In this document: in pieces, positions 16,464 to 24,707 of the stretch
Layout: the number at the start of each line of letters is the position of its first letter
Numbering within the stretch: the stretch's first letter is position 1
Source of the DNA: CANMIH01 sp049116335
GTDB taxonomy: Bacteria > Pseudomonadota > Alphaproteobacteria > Rhodobacterales > Rhodobacteraceae
Length of the DNA stretch: 64,000 bases
Direction: 5' to 3'
Assembly: GCA_049116335.1 (NCBI GenBank)
Contig: JAGDYZ010000021.1
Location: 124,001 to 188,000, forward strand
Translations under genes and position numbers: made by a program
Notes under the pieces: model-generated
Told to the model about the DNA's origin: nothing
Databases searched by the model: none
What the model saw: only the letters and a program-made list of their open reading frames with translations

Positions 16464-17072
16464 ATGGAAGACGTCAACGCCCGCCACGCCGAAAAGATGC
16501 GCAAAATCAAAGCCGCACGCGACCGGATGATGGAAACCAAGACCGAAGAAAAGGGTCTGATCCTTGTGCATACCGGCAAGGGCAAGGGCAAATCTTCGTC
16601 CGGATTCGGTATGATCATGCGCTGTATCGCCCACGGCATGCCCTGTGGGGTCGTGCAGTTCATCAAAGGCAACTGGATGACCGGTGAGGCCGAACTTCTC
16701 AAAACCAAGTTTGCCAATGAGTGCAGATTTGAGGTGTCTGGCGAAGGGTTCACCTGGGAGAGTCAGGACCGCGAGCGCGACATCGCCGCCGCCCAGCGCG
16801 GCTGGGGTCTGGCCAAAGAGATGATCCTTGATCCCAATATCCAGTTTGTTCTGCTGGATGAGATCAACATCGCGCTGCGCAATGACTACCTCGACATTGA
16901 CGAAGTGGTCGACTTCCTGCTGGAACAAAAGCCCGACATGACCCACGTCTGTCTGACCGGTCGCAACGCCAAAGATGAACTGATCGAAGCGGCGGATCTG
17001 GTGACCGAGATGACCCTGATCAAACACCCCTTCCGTGATGGCATCAAAGCGCAGAAAGGCGTCGAGTTTTAA
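16464..17072 (+). CDS. cobO: Corrinoid adenosyltransferase CobO (BtuR/CobO type)
   Basis: CobO transfers the adenosyl group of ATP to Co(I) corrinoids, forming the Co-C bond. The 202-residue protein starts at the ATG at 16464 (AAGGAAC ribosome site 8 bases upstream). It carries the P-loop VHTGKGKGKSSSGFGMIMR, then GVVQFIKGNWMTGE, VLLDEINIALR and HVCLTGRNAKDELIEAADLVTEM, all CobA/CobO/BtuR marks. A frame open back to 15756 crosses DUF1636 and the riboswitch and is not coding. It diverges from the riboswitch operon; whether its own promoter is B12-sensitive cannot be seen. Confidence 0.95.
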   Translation: MEDVNARHAEKMRKIKAARDRMMETKTEEKGLILVHTGKGKGKSSSGFGMIMRCIAHGMPCGVVQFIKGNWMTGEAELLKTKFANECRFEVSGEGFTWESQDRERDIAAAQRGWGLAKEMILDPNIQFVLLDEINIALRNDYLDIDEVVDFLLEQKPDMTHVCLTGRNAKDELIEAADLVTEMTLIKHPFRDGIKAQKGVEF

Positions 17073-17117
17073 GCTAAACTTGGCTTCATCCCGCCCACCT
17101 TGAGACTGCTCATAAGA

Positions 17118-17137
17118 CCAGAGTGCATTCACTCTGG
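17118..17137 (+). other. Stem-loop after cobO
   Basis: Perfect 8-base arms CCAGAGTG and CACTCTGG flank a 4-base loop CATT in the 119-base spacer between cobO and the first Lin0512 gene. It is followed by C-rich sequence and no T run, so it is not a clear terminator. It might attenuate or process the message between cobO and the following genes. Confidence 0.4.
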
Positions 17138-17191
17138 CCCCCATTCTGAACCCGGTCTAGCGTGGGGCAAAACTGCCTTCAGGAGAAAGAT

Positions 17192-17542
17192 GTGCCCGTC
17201 AAACGTCTATTGACAGAATTCGGCATGGGATCCTCCCTGCGCCGTCAGGACTATACCGAAGCTGCGGTGCGTGCTGTGAAAGATGCGCTGTGGCACAACT
17301 CGATCAATCTTGCTGAGCTGTTTGGCAAAGACAAATCCGAGATGATTATCCATGTGGATGTGGGCGTGGCGCAGCCCGATCAGGTCGACGCCGACAAAGT
17401 GGCCGCCACCTTCCCCTATGGACAGGTCACTGTGCAGTGCCACGCAGGTGGGCTAAACGCCCCCCGAGCCGATGGTGGTGCTCCGACTGTGATGGCCAAT
17501 GTCGCAATCTCGGTCTCATTGGATGTGGAGGAGCGGACATGA
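17192..17542 (+). CDS. Lin0512 family protein, first of a tandem pair
   Basis: The 116-residue protein begins at GTG 17192, preceded by AGGAG at 17181-17185; a frame-open GTG at 17162 lacks such a site. It contains LTEFGMGSSLRRQDYTEAAV, RAVKDALWHNSINLAELFG, and a C-terminal GGAPTVMANVAISVSLDV. This pattern is that of the Lin0512 family (PF09585), which has no known function. The downstream gene is a diverged copy with the same layout (EMGMGNDLHGMDYTKAA), overlapping by 4 bases, so the two probably form a heteromer. Both sit between cobO and cobQ, suggesting but not proving a link to corrinoid metabolism. Confidence 0.85.
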   Translation: MPVKRLLTEFGMGSSLRRQDYTEAAVRAVKDALWHNSINLAELFGKDKSEMIIHVDVGVAQPDQVDADKVAATFPYGQVTVQCHAGGLNAPRADGGAPTVMANVAISVSLDVEERT

Positions 17543-17883
17543 GCGACCAGCGTTTCATCATCGAAATGGGTATGGGCAATGACCTGCATGGGATGGATTA
17601 TACCAAAGCCGCAGGTCGGGCGATCCAGGACGCGCTGCGTCACAGTTCGATCCCAATGTTTGGCGCGCTGAACATTCCCCACACCGAAATGCGGGTACAG
17701 GTCACGGTCGCCGTACAAGACCCGGATCAGGTGGATTGCGCTGAGCTTGCCAAAACCCTGCCGCGTGGCCGCGCCGAGGTCAAAGCCGTGTTCGGCGGGC
17801 TGAACGTCGCCAATCCAGACAGTGGTGAGATCACCGTTATCGCCCAAGCCGCAGTTGAGGCCTTTATGCCAATGCAGGCATGA
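17539..17883 (+). CDS. Lin0512 family protein, second of a tandem pair
   Basis: The 114-residue protein starts MSDQRFIIEMGMGNDLHG and shares with its upstream neighbour the GMG.DL..DYTKAAGRAIQDAL region, a central VTVAVQDPDQVD strand (compare VDVGVAQPDQVD in the first copy), and a GGLN near the C-terminus. The tandem copies are clearly homologous but not near-identical, so the duplication is old. ATGA overlaps join it to the gene before and to the phosphoesterase after, giving strict translational coupling. Function unknown; the name of a partner or substrate cannot be read from the sequence. Confidence 0.85.
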   Translation: MSDQRFIIEMGMGNDLHGMDYTKAAGRAIQDALRHSSIPMFGALNIPHTEMRVQVTVAVQDPDQVDCAELAKTLPRGRAEVKAVFGGLNVANPDSGEITVIAQAAVEAFMPMQA

Positions 17884-18686
17884 GGCGCGCGCTCCCCAAA
17901 ATTGTCACGCATCACGTCTCGCCGCAGCGGGACGTGCCTGCACCCCAGTTGCGCATCGCCCTCGTTGCAGATCTTCATGCCTGCTGGCCCTGGATGACGA
18001 CCCATCACATCGGTGCCATTGTCGACCAGACTAACGCGTTGCAGGTAGATTTGATTGTATTGTTAGGGGATTATGCGGGGCATGTTTGGGGCAGTCGCCC
18101 GTTGAACCCCGCCGACGTCACCCGTGAGTTGTCCCGCCTAAAGGCGCCGCTTGGTGCTCATGCCATCATGGGCAACCACGACTGGAAGGATGACGCCCAG
18201 GCACGGCGCTCACGTCAAGGTCCAACACATTGGCACCACGCCTTTGACGCGGCGGGTCTCTCTTGCCTCCACAATCGAACGGTACAAATCGATGTAGATG
18301 GAACATCGTTCACTTTGGCCGGTCTCGACAGTCAACGGGCCTTTTCCAATGGCCTGCTTAAGGGATTTAGCGGGGCTGACGATTTGCCCGCCATAGCGCC
18401 GCAACTTGACCCCAATCAATTCACGATTCTTCTGGCCCATGAGCCCGACATTTTCCCAGACCTTGAGACGCACATCGATCTGACGCTCTGCGGTCACATG
18501 CATGCCGGTCAAATCAGCCCCTTTGGACGTGCGCTTGTCGCACCGTCAAAATTTGGTACCCGATACGCTTATGGACTTTACAAATCCGGCACGCGACAGA
18601 TGGTGGTGTCCGGAGGTTTGGGCTATTCTGGACCGCCACTGCGCATCGGCGCTCCCCCTGAAATCACACTCGTCGAGATCCAATGA
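17880..18686 (+). CDS. Metallophosphoesterase coupled to cobQ
   Basis: The 268-residue calcineurin-like phosphoesterase shows all metal-binding blocks in order: ADLHAC near residue 31, GDYAGH near 66, GNHDW near 98, LLAHEPDIF near 189 and LCGHMHAGQ near 206. These residues coordinate two metals for phosphoester hydrolysis. The family covers nucleotide, lipid-A-precursor and cyclic-nucleotide hydrolases, and the substrate is not deducible here. No clear signal peptide or membrane anchor is seen. Its start overlaps the Lin0512 stop and its stop overlaps the cobQ start (4 bases each), so it is made together with B12 enzymes. Confidence 0.88.
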   Translation: MRRALPKIVTHHVSPQRDVPAPQLRIALVADLHACWPWMTTHHIGAIVDQTNALQVDLIVLLGDYAGHVWGSRPLNPADVTRELSRLKAPLGAHAIMGNHDWKDDAQARRSRQGPTHWHHAFDAAGLSCLHNRTVQIDVDGTSFTLAGLDSQRAFSNGLLKGFSGADDLPAIAPQLDPNQFTILLAHEPDIFPDLETHIDLTLCGHMHAGQISPFGRALVAPSKFGTRYAYGLYKSGTRQMVVSGGLGYSGPPLRIGAPPEITLVEIQ

Positions 18687-20131
18687 CCAAATCCTTGATG
18701 ATCCAAGGCACCGGCTCAAATGTCGGGAAATCCATGCTGGTGGCCGGGCTGTGCCGGGCCGCAACCCGGCGGGGGTTGTCGGTTACGCCTTTTAAGCCTC
18801 AGAATATGTCAAACAACGCCGCCGTGACCTCGGACGGGGGTGAAATTGGTCGCGCACAGGCACTTCAGGCGCTGGCCTGTGGTCTGCGCCCCCACACCGA
18901 TATGAACCCGGTGCTTTTGAAGCCCGAAACCGATGTTGGCGCGCAGGTTGTGGTGCAGGGCAAACGCCTGACCACCGCAAAGGCCCGTGATTATGCCAAG
19001 CTCAAACCCACGCTGATGCAGGCGGTTCAGGAGAGCTTTCAGCGGCTAAAATCCAAATATGATCTAGTGATTGTCGAAGGCGCAGGCAGCCCCGCAGAGG
19101 TCAATCTGCGCAAAGGTGACATTGCCAATATGGGCTTTGCGCAGGCCGCCCAGGTCCCGGTGATTCTATGTGGCGACATCGATCGAGGCGGCGTGATTGC
19201 GCAGATCGTGGGCACGCAGGCCGTGATTGCGCCAGACGATGCCGCTCTGGTGGCGGGCTTTATGATCAACAAGTTTCGCGGCGATCCGAGCCTGTTCGAC
19301 GATGGGTATCAGATGATCGCTGATCACACCGGCTGGCGCGGCTTTGGTGTGGCGCCCTGGTTTGCCGAGGCCTGGCAACTGCCAGCCGAAGATGCGCTGG
19401 ATGTTGGTACGCCGACCCGTACCGCTGGATTGCATGTTGTCTGCCTCTGCCTGTCGCGCATGGCAAACTTTGACGATCTCGACCCGCTCGCCCAAGAACC
19501 CGGCGTGCGTCTGACCATGCTGCGTGCAGGCCAGCCCCTGCCCGGTGACGCGGATGTGGTCATCCTACCTGGCAGCAAATCCACGATTGGCGATCTGGCC
19601 TTTCTGCGTGCGCAGGGCTGGGACATTGATCTTCAGGCCCATATGCGGCGGGGTGGCCATGTTCTGGGGATCTGCGGTGGCTATCAGATGTTGGGTCAGG
19701 TCATTCGCGACCCCCAAGGCATCGAAGGCCCCGAAGGCGAAACCCGGGGTCTGGGCCTGCTTGATATTGAAACCGAAATGACCGGCGACAAACGCCTGAC
19801 CGAAGTGGAGGCTGTTCACGCCCCGAGCGGCAAAGCCTTTCATGGGTATGAGATCCATATCGGGCGCTCCTCAGGCCCTGACCGCGCCCGCCCCTTTGGT
19901 ATGATCGACGACAGCCCAGAGGGCGCCATCAGCGCCAATGGCAAAATCGCGGGAAGCTATCTTCATGGGATGTTCCGCAACGATGCGTTTCGTGCGGCCT
20001 GGCTGGAGAGTGTCGGGGGCTCCAGCAGCGGAGACAGCTATGACGCCACAGTCGAAACAACGCTCGACCGGCTGGCCGATCACATGGAAACTCATCTGGA
20101 CGTCGACGGCCTTTTGGCCTGCGCACATTAA
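18683..20131 (+). CDS. cobQ: Cobyric acid synthase CobQ
   Basis: CobQ amidates side chains b, d, e and g of adenosylcobyrinic acid a,c-diamide using glutamine and ATP. The 482-residue protein has the N-terminal ATP-binding start MIQGTGSNVGKSMLVAGLCR, then PFKPQNMSNNA and VVEGAGSPAEVNLR, and a C-terminal glutamine amidotransferase domain with the nucleophile cysteine in VLGICGGYQMLG and a YEIHIGRS segment. It is the last gene of the plus-strand run from cobO and converges with bluB, 63 bases away across a small GC hairpin repeat. Confidence 0.95.
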   Translation: MTKSLMIQGTGSNVGKSMLVAGLCRAATRRGLSVTPFKPQNMSNNAAVTSDGGEIGRAQALQALACGLRPHTDMNPVLLKPETDVGAQVVVQGKRLTTAKARDYAKLKPTLMQAVQESFQRLKSKYDLVIVEGAGSPAEVNLRKGDIANMGFAQAAQVPVILCGDIDRGGVIAQIVGTQAVIAPDDAALVAGFMINKFRGDPSLFDDGYQMIADHTGWRGFGVAPWFAEAWQLPAEDALDVGTPTRTAGLHVVCLCLSRMANFDDLDPLAQEPGVRLTMLRAGQPLPGDADVVILPGSKSTIGDLAFLRAQGWDIDLQAHMRRGGHVLGICGGYQMLGQVIRDPQGIEGPEGETRGLGLLDIETEMTGDKRLTEVEAVHAPSGKAFHGYEIHIGRSSGPDRARPFGMIDDSPEGAISANGKIAGSYLHGMFRNDAFRAAWLESVGGSSSGDSYDATVETTLDRLADHMETHLDVDGLLACAH

Positions 20132-20173
20132 AATTCTAAGTCACTAAAACTCTGGCAGACGCACCACGCATCA

Positions 20174-20188
20174 GGGGGCAATGCCCCC
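20174..20188. repeat. Short GC hairpin repeat between cobQ and bluB
   Basis: Arms GGGGGC and GCCCCC flank AAT, followed by GATCCC. The same hairpin with the same trailing GATCCC occurs at 4990-5010 after cobM. Both copies lie just downstream of a minus-strand stop codon. This is probably a small REP-like family; here it might also serve as the end signal for converging transcripts. Confidence 0.5.
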
Positions 20189-20194
20189 GATCCC

Positions 20195-20818
20195 CTATCG
20201 GTCTTCCCAAACCGTGGTGGTGTTCTCCTGCCATCCACTGCGGTGCAGCAGCGGTGTGTCATCCATTTTCTGCGGGTAGCCCACACAGATCCAGCTTGAG
20301 AACTGCCAGGTCTCTGGCACTTCAAACAGCGCCTCGATCTTGCCCGGCTCAAGGATCGACACCATGCCTGCACCGATGTTCATCGCCCGCGCGGTCAACA
20401 TCATGGAATAAACCGCCATGGCCGTCGATTGCCCGAGCGTTTCCGGCATAGTGGCCCGACCCAGCCCATGGCCTTCTTCCGGTGCGGTTTCGGTAAACAC
20501 ACAAAGCTGCACCGGCGCATCGTCCAGACCGGACAGTTTCAACGCCATATAATCGTCGCGCTGATCCCCGTCATAGCTGCCAGCCGCCGCCGCATTGCAA
20601 GCCTCGAAAATCGCCCGCGCCTCGGCCATCACCTTGGGATCGCGCACGCGCAACACCCGCCAGGGCCGCGCATTGCCGACAGAGGGCGCCAAATCCATTG
20701 CAGCCTTGAGAATATCCAGATCTTCCTCGGGAATGGGATCGGTTCTGAAATGGCGCACATCCCGGCGCCACCGCAGAACTTCGGTCATCGCGTCAAAACT
20801 GCCGGTGTCAAATTCCAT
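20195..20818 (-). CDS. bluB: 5,6-dimethylbenzimidazole synthase BluB
   Basis: BluB is a flavin-destroying nitroreductase-fold enzyme that turns FMNH2 and O2 into 5,6-dimethylbenzimidazole, the lower ligand of B12. The 207-residue protein has RWRRDVRHFRTDPIPEEDL near the N-terminus, LAPSVGNARPWRVLRV, and WICVGYPQKMDDTPLLHRSGW near the end, typical of BluB. Its ATG overlaps the cobC stop by 11 bases. This shows that the organism makes its own lower ligand under oxic conditions. Confidence 0.95.
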   Translation of the reverse strand: MEFDTGSFDAMTEVLRWRRDVRHFRTDPIPEEDLDILKAAMDLAPSVGNARPWRVLRVRDPKVMAEARAIFEACNAAAAGSYDGDQRDDYMALKLSGLDDAPVQLCVFTETAPEEGHGLGRATMPETLGQSTAMAVYSMMLTARAMNIGAGMVSILEPGKIEALFEVPETWQFSSWICVGYPQKMDDTPLLHRSGWQENTTTVWEDR

Positions 20819-21815
20819 GCGCGATCTCTCCTGCCAGCGTCTCTTGCAACCGGGCCCATTGCGCCGCTCCGGCAGGCAATCCTAACCGGATCCAGTCCGA
20901 CGACCACGGAAAAATGCGCGACCAGATCTGCCGTTCTGCCAAGTGACGCTGCACCTCCTCGGCATTGGGGGTCGAATATGTCCGAAACAGTGGTGATCCT
21001 CCGACCAGACGCCATCCCGCCTTTGCGGCCAAAGCATCCAATCGCGCCGCATCTTCGCGCAACCGAATACAGGTTTCACTCTGCCATGCTTGATCGGCCA
21101 AAGCGCGGGTTGCGATGGCGATTGCCGGTCCCGGAACAGGCCATGGCCCCGCCATACCGCGGAGTGTTTCAGCCATTTCTGACCCCGTAACCGCAAACCC
21201 AAGGCGCACCCCAGCCAAGCCATAAAACTTGCCAAAAGACCGCATCACAACGATGTTTCGCGTGTCTTTGGTCACCTGTGGTGCAATGGACAGCTCGGGT
21301 TCAGTGTCGCCAAAACTTTCATCCACCACAAGCAACCCGACCTTGTCGGCAAGGGCCAGCAAATCCTCGGGGCTATAGCGTGATCCGTCTGGATTGTTGG
21401 GGTTGACCACAACCGCAAGATCCGCGCCTTCAAGCTTGGCCAGTCGCGCAGCTGGGCCGCTCCCAGTGTCTGAAATCTCTTGTACCGGCCATCCTGCATG
21501 GCGCAGCGCAGCCGCGTGTTCATTATAGGTTGGCACCAAAATGCGGGCTTCGCCGATCTCACGCAGATAAGGTACCAGCTGAATCGCAGACTGTGCGCCT
21601 GCCAACGGCACCACCTGTGCCCCCGTGCGGTACGCCGCCTGCGCCGCAGCGCTCAGACCCGCCATATCACTGCGCGTCGGCAGGACTTCCCAGGACCGCG
21701 CCGGGATGTCCCCCACAGGATAGGCCACCGGATTGATCCCCGTCGAAAGGTCAATCCAATCTTCGCCACCAAACTGGCGCATGGCCCAGTCGAGATTGCC
21801 ACCGTGATCGCGCAT
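20808..21815 (-). CDS. cobC: L-threonine-O-3-phosphate decarboxylase CobC (CobD type)
   Basis: This fold-type I PLP enzyme decarboxylates L-threonine phosphate to (R)-1-amino-2-propanol phosphate for the nucleotide loop. The 335-residue protein shows DLSTGINPVAYPV near residue 18, VVNPNNPDGSRYSPEDLL, DESFGDTEPE, and the PLP lysine in RSFGKFYGLAGVRLGF. It ends next to cobD with a 9-base gap. The naming follows the Pseudomonas denitrificans convention, where CobC is the decarboxylase. A PduX-like kinase two genes upstream would supply its substrate. Confidence 0.92.
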   Translation of the reverse strand: MRDHGGNLDWAMRQFGGEDWIDLSTGINPVAYPVGDIPARSWEVLPTRSDMAGLSAAAQAAYRTGAQVVPLAGAQSAIQLVPYLREIGEARILVPTYNEHAAALRHAGWPVQEISDTGSGPAARLAKLEGADLAVVVNPNNPDGSRYSPEDLLALADKVGLLVVDESFGDTEPELSIAPQVTKDTRNIVVMRSFGKFYGLAGVRLGFAVTGSEMAETLRGMAGPWPVPGPAIAIATRALADQAWQSETCIRLREDAARLDALAAKAGWRLVGGSPLFRTYSTPNAEEVQRHLAERQIWSRIFPWSSDWIRLGLPAGAAQWARLQETLAGEIAHGI

Positions 21816-21824
21816 TGCTGCCTC

Positions 21825-22760
21825 TTATATCAAAGCCATGAGGGCCAGCGCCCCCGCCATCAGCATCATGGCGCGGGTATAGAGCGCAAGCCCCTCTGAT
21901 AGCGACAAGGGAATGGGATCTGGAGACGTGCCATTGAGCCACGGTTCTTCGGCAATCCGGTCTCCATAGATACGCGGTCCCGACAGGCGCACCTGCAACC
22001 CCGCGGCCATCGCCCCTTCGGGCCAGCCCGCATTGGGAGAACGGTGTTTTGGCGCATCCCGGCGCATCACGGCCCATGCCTCTCCAAAGCGCCCCGACAC
22101 CGCGGCAAACAACACACCCGTCAATCGTGCGGGGATCAAGTTTACAAGATCGTCCAACCGAGCCGCCGCTTTACCAAACATTTCATAGCGGTCGTTGCGA
22201 TGGCCGATCATCGAATCCATGGTGTTGATCGCCTTGTAGGCCGCAATTCCCGGTAATCCGAACAGCAGCCCCCAGAACACCGGGGCCACAATGCCATCGG
22301 AGGTGTTTTCAGCGAGGCTTTCCAGCGCCGACCGCGCAACGCCTGCCTGATCCAACTGATTTGGGTCACGCCCCACAATCATAGACACGGCGTGACGCGC
22401 GCCCGAGAGATCCCCCGCTTGAAGTGGCTGTGCCACCGCCGCGACATGGGTATACATCGAGCGGACCGCAACCAGCGGCCAGGCCAATACACCGCCTAGA
22501 AGAATACCAAACAGACCGTCAGGCAGAAGGCTCTGGAGCAGCACGGCAGGCACCGCCGCTGCCAGCGTCACCATAAGAGTGATCAGCACACCTTTCCAAC
22601 GACGAGAGGCCTCTGTCCCATGGTTCCAGAGTTTTTCGTACCGCGAAATCAGATCGCCCAACCAGACCACGGGATGTCCGATTTTGCGATACAGCGCATC
22701 CGGCCATCCAACCGCCGCATCAATGGCCAGAGCCACCAACATCATGGCTGCAAAACTCAT
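21825..22760 (-). CDS. cobD: Adenosylcobinamide-phosphate synthase CobD (CbiB)
   Basis: This integral membrane enzyme joins aminopropanol phosphate to adenosylcobyric acid. The 311-residue protein has several hydrophobic segments and the CbiB marks DALYRKIGHPVVWLGDLI near the N-terminus, RDPNQLDQAGVARSALESLAENTSDGIVAPVF in the middle (positions about 130-162), and KAINTMDSMIGHRNDRYE. Its ATG overlaps the stop of the PduX-like gene by 4 bases. Together with cobC, the kinase and cobS it forms the late, membrane-associated nucleotide loop module. Confidence 0.93.
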   Translation of the reverse strand: MSFAAMMLVALAIDAAVGWPDALYRKIGHPVVWLGDLISRYEKLWNHGTEASRRWKGVLITLMVTLAAAVPAVLLQSLLPDGLFGILLGGVLAWPLVAVRSMYTHVAAVAQPLQAGDLSGARHAVSMIVGRDPNQLDQAGVARSALESLAENTSDGIVAPVFWGLLFGLPGIAAYKAINTMDSMIGHRNDRYEMFGKAAARLDDLVNLIPARLTGVLFAAVSGRFGEAWAVMRRDAPKHRSPNAGWPEGAMAAGLQVRLSGPRIYGDRIAEEPWLNGTSPDPIPLSLSEGLALYTRAMMLMAGALALMALI

Positions 22761-23557
22761 GTCTGACCTCCTGTCTGGAACCTGAGCACACCGCTCAATC
22801 CCGCCTCGCGCAGCGCCGCTTCGGCCTGTACGCCAGTGCCGGGGGCGAAAATCAATCCGCGCGCCGAGCCGGTATGCGCACGGGCATAGCCCAATGCGCC
22901 CAGATCTTTGGCAAGATGCAGCATTGGATCATCATAGGGACCACGCAACATGCGGGTGCGTTCTGCGCTTTCTGTGGCGAGTGCTGCGAATCCAGCCAAG
23001 CGATCGGCCAGCCCCCAGGCCCGTACCAAATCGCCAATATCTGGAAAATTCACATCTGAGGGATCGGTGCGCTGATGGGCACCCCAGAAGCCGCCAACGA
23101 TATCGCAGGCAGGCACCGCAGCCATCGGCGCAATCACCTGCCCTACACGCGGCGCCCATAAAATCCTATCGGGCTGATCAAACATCACGGGATCGCTGGC
23201 CCCTTCTGTGGCCACACAGGCGCGCGCAATAAGGTCGATGTCACAGCCCAGAGCACGTCCAATAGCCACCAACGAGGCGGTCGACGCCCCAGCCCCACCG
23301 CCAAGCGGCATTTCGATATCAAGTGAAACGGCGCCCGTCTCATCTTGCCCCAGATGGTGCAGAAAACTGCGCAAACGTGCCAAGTCCATCACCGGCGCGG
23401 ATTGGGTCAGGGAAAGCTCAGCTGGGGCAAGTGACGCCCTCACGCCCAATGCCGGGCAGGCCAGTGTCACCAAGGCAACCGGACCATCCGCCCCCAATCG
23501 CCCCTGCAACCATTCACCAAAGTGACCCGCCACCCGCACGCTCACAACGGGCTCCAA
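22757..23557 (-). CDS. PduX-like L-threonine kinase (GHMP family)
   Basis: The 266-residue protein starts with VAGHFGEWLQGR, resembling the GELxQG motif of PduX, and has the GHMP ATP-binding loop in MPLGGGAGASTASLVAIGRA. A threonine kinase of this type makes L-threonine phosphate, the substrate of CobC. Its position between cobD and a phosphatase supports that role strongly. In databases such proteins are often named only propanediol utilization protein or GHMP kinase. The first glutamate-glycine motif and the P-loop are intact. Activity on free threonine is inferred, not shown. Confidence 0.82.
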   Translation of the reverse strand: MEPVVSVRVAGHFGEWLQGRLGADGPVALVTLACPALGVRASLAPAELSLTQSAPVMDLARLRSFLHHLGQDETGAVSLDIEMPLGGGAGASTASLVAIGRALGCDIDLIARACVATEGASDPVMFDQPDRILWAPRVGQVIAPMAAVPACDIVGGFWGAHQRTDPSDVNFPDIGDLVRAWGLADRLAGFAALATESAERTRMLRGPYDDPMLHLAKDLGALGYARAHTGSARGLIFAPGTGVQAEAALREAGLSGVLRFQTGGQT

Positions 23558-24123
23558 TTGGTGCAGATCACTGAAAATCCACCGTCCAGCACACGAAGCC
23601 GCGTGACCGACATGTTTCCAACTTCAAAACTCAGCGCCTCGGGCAAACGCCCCGTGGCCAAGGCCAGAGCCGCGCGCACTGTCCCGGCATGGGCCACAAC
23701 CGCCATCGTACCGCTTTGGCGCACAGCCTCAGCACACTCCATCAAAGCGGGCTGAACCCGTGCAACCATGTCGGCAAAACTCTCGCCATTTTCCGCGCTC
23801 AGTTCGGCCAATTCTTCAAGTTCAAGGCTCCCCAGATCCGGCAAATCTTCAAAGCGCATGCCGTCCTGCACACCAAAATCCTGCTCCCACAAACGGGCAT
23901 CCTGGGTGATCTCGATCTCAGGGAAAATCGCCGCCGCCGTTTGACGACAGCGCAGCGCAGGGCTCATCCGATGCTGAGGAACATCTGCCATCACAGCGCG
24001 CATCACTTCGGCCAGCACCGGGTCGATGACCGCCGGTACATCAGTTCGACCGCACAGCCGCCCGCCGTGATCGGCAGGGGCATGGCGGATCAAAACCAGC
24101 TCATTTGCTCCGGGTTGTGCCAT
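23542..24123 (-). CDS. Histidine phosphatase family protein, likely alpha-ribazole phosphatase
   Basis: The 193-residue protein has the catalytic phosphohistidine motif LVLIRHAPADHGGRLCGRTD near residue 11 (RHA replacing RHG), a SPALRCRQTA block, and the second catalytic histidine in VVAHAGTVRAAL. In B12 loci this family removes the phosphate from alpha-ribazole 5'-phosphate or from adenosylcobalamin 5'-phosphate. Its 3' end overlaps the PduX-like gene by 16 bases. It diverges from cobP across a 44-base gap. A broad phosphoglycerate-mutase-like phosphatase is the alternative. Confidence 0.85.
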   Translation of the reverse strand: MAQPGANELVLIRHAPADHGGRLCGRTDVPAVIDPVLAEVMRAVMADVPQHRMSPALRCRQTAAAIFPEIEITQDARLWEQDFGVQDGMRFEDLPDLGSLELEELAELSAENGESFADMVARVQPALMECAEAVRQSGTMAVVAHAGTVRAALALATGRLPEALSFEVGNMSVTRLRVLDGGFSVICTNWSPL

Positions 24124-24167
24124 ATGCCTCTTTCCCTGACTTCGGGAACGTGCTTTGTCACACGGCC

Positions 24168-24707
24168 ATGGGAAAGTCGATACTCATCACAGGGGGCGCA
24201 CGGTCGGGCAAAAGCACTTTGGCCGAGCAAATCACCCTTAGCCAATCTGGTAAAGGCGTTTACATCGCCACAAGCCAGGTCTTTGACGCTGAAATGGGGG
24301 AACGTGTCGCTCTGCACCAATCGCGCCGCGGTGCCGAATGGCAAACCTACGAAGAACCGTATGATCTGCTGCGTGTCCTGCGTGACAGCGACGGCGGCGA
24401 ACCGCGCCTTGTGGATTGCCTGACGCTGTGGCTGACCAACCTGATGCTGGCAGAACGCGACTGGCGCGCGGCCGTGGCTGAGCTTGCCGCAGCTTTACCG
24501 GAGTTAACCGCTCCGGTGGTGTTTGTAACCAATGAGGTGGGCGCCGGTATCGTGCCCGAGAATAAATTGGCCCGGGCGTTTCGTGACGCCGCCGGGCTTG
24601 TGAACCAGGAAATCGCCACCGCCTGTGACGAAGTCTATCTGACCGTTTCGGGCTATCCAGTAAAGGTGAAACCGAATGACATCCTTGCCCAAATTCAGCT
24701 CACTTGA
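24168..24707 (+). CDS. cobP: Adenosylcobinamide kinase / guanylyltransferase CobP (CobU)
   Basis: This bifunctional enzyme phosphorylates adenosylcobinamide and transfers GMP to it. The 179-residue protein begins MGKSILITGGARSGKSTLAE with the P-loop, followed by VYIATSQVFDAEM, HQSRRGAEWQTYEEP holding the guanylylated histidine region, VDCLTLWLTNLM and VTNEVGAGIVPENKLARAF. The start at 24168 gives the usual N-terminus; the frame is open to 24105. Its 3' end overlaps cobT by 32 bases. The 44-base gap to the divergent phosphatase gene is too small to hold a riboswitch. Confidence 0.94.
   Translation: MGKSILITGGARSGKSTLAEQITLSQSGKGVYIATSQVFDAEMGERVALHQSRRGAEWQTYEEPYDLLRVLRDSDGGEPRLVDCLTLWLTNLMLAERDWRAAVAELAAALPELTAPVVFVTNEVGAGIVPENKLARAFRDAAGLVNQEIATACDEVYLTVSGYPVKVKPNDILAQIQLT

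Noticed and set aside
24124..24167. Second cobalamin riboswitch between the divergent late cob genes
   Set aside because: The gap is only 44 bases and shows none of the conserved blocks.
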